Below are positions 60,527 to 64,000 of a stretch of DNA of 64,000 bases, in pieces. Both the position numbers and the translations under genes were made by a program. The first letter of the stretch is position 1; every line of letters begins with the position of its first letter. The notes below the pieces were generated by a model. It searched no databases. It was not told the DNA's origin and saw only the letters and a program-made list of their open reading frames with translations. Origin of the DNA: Variovorax sp. CF079 (lineage in GTDB: Bacteria > Pseudomonadota > Gammaproteobacteria > Burkholderiales > Burkholderiaceae_C); assembly GCF_900101545.1 (NCBI RefSeq), contig NZ_FMZU01000001.1, positions 408,076 to 472,075 of the forward strand, given 5' to 3'.

Positions 60527-61455
60527 GGCAAGGGGACTGCGGCGGTCATGGCGCGCACCTGCTCGACCGCGCCGCGGCCCGCATCGCCGAGCGGCGTGAG
60601 CCGGTGCGCGATGGTTTGCGGCAGCACGGCCTGCACGTCGTCGGGCGCCACGTAGTCGCGGTTGGCCAAGAGCGCCTGCGCCTTGGCGGCGCGCAGCACG
60701 GCGATGCCGGCGCGCGGCGAGAGCCCCTGCAGGAACCAGCGGCCCGAGCGCGTCGCGGCGATCAGGTCCTGCACGTAGTTCAGGAGCGGCTCGGCCGCAT
60801 GCACCTGCAGCACGCGCTGCTGCAGCGCCGTGAGTTCACCCGCTGTCAACAAGGCCGGCAGACCCGCGAGCATTTCGCGCCGGTCGGCGCCGGCCAAGAG
60901 TTCGCGCTCCGCCGCGCGGTCGGGGTAGCCCAGCGAGATGCGCATCAGAAAACGGTCGAGCTGCGACTCGGGCAGCGCGAAGGTGCCCAACTGATCGTGC
61001 GGGTTCTGCGTCGCGATCACGAAGAAGGGCGTGGGAAGAGGGCGGGTTTCGCCTTCCACCGTGACCTGCTTCTCCTCCATCGCTTCCAAGAGCGCGCTCT
61101 GGGTCTTGGGGCTCGCACGGTTGATCTCGTCGGCCAGGAGCACCTGGGCAAAGATGGGCCCGGGGTGGAACACGAAGGCCTGCTGTCCGCGGTCGTAGAT
61201 CGCCACGCCGGAGAGATCGCCCGGCATCAGGTCGGCCGTGAATTGAACCCGCGAGAACTGCAGGCCGAAGGTGTGCGAAAGCGCGTGGGCGAGGGTGGTC
61301 TTGCCGACGCCCGGCACATCCTCGATCAGCAGGTGACCGCCGGCCAGGAGGCAGGCCACGCAGTCGCGCACCTGTGCCTCTTTGCCCACGATCACCGTGT
61401 TAAGCTGGCCGAGCAAACTGGCGAGCTTCGCGGCAACGTCCATTTTTGTATCCAT
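60523..61455 (-). CDS. MoxR-family AAA+ ATPase
   Basis: The 310-residue ATPase has Walker A GVGKTTLAHAL, Walker B VLLADEINRASPKTQSALLEAMEE and sensor ATQNPHDQLGTFALPESQLDRF. MoxR proteins act as chaperones for maturation or assembly of partner proteins, here DUF58 and TgpA. I prefer ATG 61455 over TTG 61461. It overlaps DUF58 by four bases. Confidence 0.95.
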   Translation of the reverse strand: MDTKMDVAAKLASLLGQLNTVIVGKEAQVRDCVACLLAGGHLLIEDVPGVGKTTLAHALSHTFGLQFSRVQFTADLMPGDLSGVAIYDRGQQAFVFHPGPIFAQVLLADEINRASPKTQSALLEAMEEKQVTVEGETRPLPTPFFVIATQNPHDQLGTFALPESQLDRFLMRISLGYPDRAAERELLAGADRREMLAGLPALLTAGELTALQQRVLQVHAAEPLLNYVQDLIAATRSGRWFLQGLSPRAGIAVLRAAKAQALLANRDYVAPDDVQAVLPQTIAHRLTPLGDAGRGAVEQVRAMTAAVPLP

Positions 61456-61518
61456 ATGCAAACAATACCGTAAAGCCCTGCGGCCCTACGCTGCATGAGG
61501 CTACGACGTGATCGATCC

Positions 61519-62472
61519 ATGGGCAAAACCGGCTATTTCACCCACCGCGACTGCTGGAAACACGAGATGGGCGCGGGGCATCCCGAATGCCCGGAGCGGC
61601 TCGATGCGATCGAGGACCGGCTGCTTGCAACCGGCGTCGCCGACGCGCTTGAACGCGCAGAGGTGCCGCTGGCCACGCTGGAGCAGATCACGCGGGCGCA
61701 CAGCGTCGAACACCTGGAACTCCTCGAGGCGCTGAGCCAGCGGCTGATCGCCGACGCCCCGGCCGGCGGCCCGCGCTACGCGCAGCTCGATCCCGACACC
61801 GCGCTCACGCGCTTCACCGTGCTCGCTGCCCGCCGCGCCGCCGGCGCCGCCATCGCCGCGACCGACGCGGTGATCGCCGGCGAGCTGGACAACGCCTTCT
61901 GCGCCGTGCGGCCGCCCGGCCACCATGCCTGCCGCGACAAGGCGATGGGCTTCTGCTTCCTCAACAACGTCGCGATCGCGGCGCGCCATGCGATCGAAGA
62001 ACATGGCCTGGAACGCGTCGCGATCGTCGATTTCGACGTCCACCACGGCAACGGCACCGAAGACATCCTGAGCAACGACCCGCGCGTGCTGATGGTGGGC
62101 TTCTTCCAGCATCCCTTCTATCCGTACAGCGGCACCGACCATCCGGCGCCGAACATGCTCAACCTGCCGGTGCCGGCCTATACCAAGGGCATGGACGTGC
62201 GCGAGCTGATCGAGGCCTGCTGGATGCCGCGGCTCGACGAATTCAAGCCGCAGATGATCTTCGTGAGCGCGGGTTTCGACGCCCATCGCGACGACGACCT
62301 GGGCCAGCTCCGGCTCAACGAGAACGACTTCGCGTGGATCACCGAGCGTGTCCGCGACGTGGCGCGACGCCATTCCCAGGGCCGCATCGTGTCGATGCTG
62401 GAAGGCGGCTACAACCTCGATGCGCTCGCGCGCAGCGTCGAAACGCACCTGCGCGTGCTGGCTGATCTCTAG
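61519..62472 (+). CDS. Histone deacetylase-like amidohydrolase
   Basis: This 317-residue arginase/deacetylase-fold protein has CAVRPPGHHACRDKAMGFCFLNNVAIAA, the metal motif VDFDVHHGNGTEDI, and the C-terminal FVSAGFDAHRDDDLGQL. Bacterial relatives deacetylate polyamines or small amides. Start ATG 61519 (MGKTGYFTHRDCWKHEMG) is favoured. It is divergent from the moxR gene and 13 bases before mscS. Confidence 0.92.
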   Translation: MGKTGYFTHRDCWKHEMGAGHPECPERLDAIEDRLLATGVADALERAEVPLATLEQITRAHSVEHLELLEALSQRLIADAPAGGPRYAQLDPDTALTRFTVLAARRAAGAAIAATDAVIAGELDNAFCAVRPPGHHACRDKAMGFCFLNNVAIAARHAIEEHGLERVAIVDFDVHHGNGTEDILSNDPRVLMVGFFQHPFYPYSGTDHPAPNMLNLPVPAYTKGMDVRELIEACWMPRLDEFKPQMIFVSAGFDAHRDDDLGQLRLNENDFAWITERVRDVARRHSQGRIVSMLEGGYNLDALARSVETHLRVLADL

Positions 62473-62485
62473 GGCAGCCCCTAGG

Positions 62486-63766
62486 ATGGATCTCAGCGCC
62501 TTCACTCAGCGCCTCGGCCAGATCGACGCGCGCAGCCTGTGGATCGAACTTGCGGCTCTGGTCGGCTGCGTGGCGCTGGCCTGGGCGGTCTGCCGCTGGT
62601 TCGGCCGCGACCAGCCCAAGGATTCGATCTGGTTCGGCGAGCGCACCTTCGACGGCCTGCTGTTCCCGCTGCTCGCACTGCTCTTGACCGATCTGGCGCG
62701 CCGCTTCGTGCTCGAGTTCCAGCCGGTGCTGGTGCTGCGCATGGCGGTGCCGGTGTTCCTTTCGCTCGCGGCCATCCGCCTGTTCGCGCGCGTGCTCAGG
62801 GCGGTGTTCCCGACCTCGGCGCTGATCCGCCTGGTCGAGCGCACGATCTCGTGGATCGCATGGATTGCGGCGGTGCTCTGGATCGTCGGCCTGCTGCCCG
62901 CGGTGCTGGCCGAGCTCGAGAACATCACGCTGGCCTTCGGCAAGACCCGCGTCAGCCTGCGCACCATCCTGGAAGGCATCCTGTCGGCCGGCCTCGTGCT
63001 CGTGATCGCGCTGTGGATCGCCTCGACGATCGAGAAGCGCATCTTGCGCACCTCGGTGACCGACCTGTCGATGCGCAAGGTCGCGTCGAACGCGATCCGC
63101 GCCTTCCTGCTCCTGATCGGCCTGCTGTTCGCCTTGTCGGCGGTGGGGGTCGACCTGACGGCGCTCTCGGTGCTGGGCGGCGCGCTGGGCGTGGGCCTCG
63201 GCTTCGGCCTGCAGAAGCTGGCCGCCAACTACGTGAGTGGCTTCGTGATCCTGCTGGAGCGCTCGATCCGCATCGGCGACAACGTCAAGGTCGACGGCTT
63301 CGAGGGCCGCATCACCGACATCAAGACACGCTACACGCTGGTGCGGCAGGGCAACGGGCGCGAGTCGATCGTGCCGAACGAATCGCTGATCACGAGCCGG
63401 GTCGAGAACCTTTCCGTGTCCGACCTCAAGTTCAACATCACGACCAGCATCGTGGTCGGCTACGACAGCGACGTGGCGCAGGTGCAGGCCATCTTGTGCG
63501 ATGCGGCCGCCGCGCAGGCGCGCGTGCTGAGCGATCCCGCGCCGGTCGCATTCCTCGTCAACTTCGCGCCCGACGGGCTGGAGTTCAGCCTCAACTTCTG
63601 GATCGCCGATCCCGACAAGGGCAAGGACAACGTCCGCTCGCCCATCAACATCGCGATCCTCGAGGGCCTGCGTGCCGCCGGCATCGACATTCCGTACCCC
63701 CAGCGCGTGCTGCGCGTCGAATCGCTGCCGCCCGGCGTTTCGGCGCCTGAGGCGGCTCGCCTATAA
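62486..63766 (+). CDS. Mechanosensitive ion channel, MscS family
   Basis: This 426-residue channel has about five transmembrane segments, then the pore helix GALGVGLGFGLQKLAANYVSGF, with Gly/Ala packing typical of MscS. The beta domain follows (LLERSIRIGDNVKVDGFEGRITDI), with the family end NESLITSRVENLS. It is larger than E. coli MscS (286), with extra N-terminal helices. The -10 box of the next gene overlaps its stop codon. Confidence 0.92.
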   Translation: MDLSAFTQRLGQIDARSLWIELAALVGCVALAWAVCRWFGRDQPKDSIWFGERTFDGLLFPLLALLLTDLARRFVLEFQPVLVLRMAVPVFLSLAAIRLFARVLRAVFPTSALIRLVERTISWIAWIAAVLWIVGLLPAVLAELENITLAFGKTRVSLRTILEGILSAGLVLVIALWIASTIEKRILRTSVTDLSMRKVASNAIRAFLLLIGLLFALSAVGVDLTALSVLGGALGVGLGFGLQKLAANYVSGFVILLERSIRIGDNVKVDGFEGRITDIKTRYTLVRQGNGRESIVPNESLITSRVENLSVSDLKFNITTSIVVGYDSDVAQVQAILCDAAAAQARVLSDPAPVAFLVNFAPDGLEFSLNFWIADPDKGKDNVRSPINIAILEGLRAAGIDIPYPQRVLRVESLPPGVSAPEAARL

Positions 63767-63788
63767 TCGCAAAAAAAAGCACGATCGT
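63762..63788 (+). promoter_or_regulatory. Likely etfB promoter with palindromic operator
   Basis: TATAAT at 63762-63767 is a perfect -10 box. The palindrome ACGATCGT lies at 63781-63788, where a repressor would block the polymerase. Symmetry extends weakly into flanking A/T runs. TetR-type regulators of acyl-CoA metabolism are plausible users. No strong -35 box is visible. Confidence 0.5.
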
Positions 63789-63905
63789 TCTTTTTCTTCG
63801 CGCCCCGCGCCAGGTGATTGAAATGAACAGCTCGCGCGGAGGCCGGCGCCTAAAATCTCCGGTTCCCCTGCACCCCCGGTTTCGCAATTCAATGGAGTCA
63901 AGCCA

Positions 63906-64000
63906 ATGAAGGTCCTGGTCCCCGTCAAGCGGGTCGTCGATTTCAACGTGAAGGTGCGCGTCAAGAGCGACGGCACCGGTGTGGACATCGCCAACGTCAA
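63906..64000 (+). CDS. etfB: Electron transfer flavoprotein subunit beta, start only
   Basis: Only the first 31 or so residues are inside the window. [20 protein letters not shown] matches the N-terminus of EtfB, which carries electrons from acyl-CoA dehydrogenases to the quinone pool together with EtfA. The rest lies past the window edge. Confidence 0.9.
   Translation, partial: MKVLVPVKRVVDFNVKVRVKSDGTGVDIANV

Overview
The window is high-GC, gene-dense DNA from a betaproteobacterium of the order Burkholderiales, most likely family Comamonadaceae and Variovorax-like. I base this on the combination coaBC-dut, dapA-bamC, parE-parC and an etfB start, on codon use, and on remembered gene orders; no database was searched.

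Layout. 1-9800 is housekeeping: the end of coaBC, dut, a glycine-zipper lipoprotein, slyD, a uL16 hydroxylase-type cupin, a metallo-beta-lactamase-fold (MBL-fold) hydrolase, bamC, dapA, a methyltransferase and an MFS transporter. 9946-16592 holds topoisomerase IV (parE, parC) with a lytic transglycosylase and a Kelch protein between the two subunits. 16577-23191 holds a REP-like inverted pair, an MBL-fold lipoprotein, a very large membrane patatin and a CorA-like protein. 23242-29999 is a 2-ketogluconate operon: a perfect PtxS-type operator, an amino-acid-type ABC importer, kguE, kguK, kguD and ptxS. An MFS exporter follows.

31399-42358 is a cluster of transglutaminase-fold, circularly permuted ATP-grasp and alpha-E proteins, with one fused and one split ATP-grasp/alpha-E pair. 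Inside it lies a broken comEC remnant. Two of its proteins end in Ser-Gln repeat tails made by hexanucleotide repeats. 42359-45190 is a lower-GC accessory segment with a frameshifted gene, an orphan MCE protein with its partner lipoprotein, and a cytochrome b561. 45192-55196 is a complete glycerol module: glpK and a GlpR-type repressor on one strand, and glpD plus the ABC glycerol importer genes glpSTPQUV on the other. The two ATPases of that importer have complementary defects, so only one canonical ATP site is expected. 55286-61455 holds a histidine phosphatase, an HD hydrolase, mltB and a MoxR-DUF58-TgpA transglutaminase operon. 61519-64000 holds a histone-deacetylase-like hydrolase, an MscS channel and the start of etfB.

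I saw no rRNA, tRNA, CRISPR array, insertion sequence or phage gene. The points most worth following up are the ABC importer in the kgu operon, the asymmetric glycerol ABC ATPases, the doubled ATP-grasp/alpha-E/transglutaminase set with Ser-Gln tails, the comEC remnant, and the patatin whose catalytic dyad is split by a membrane domain.
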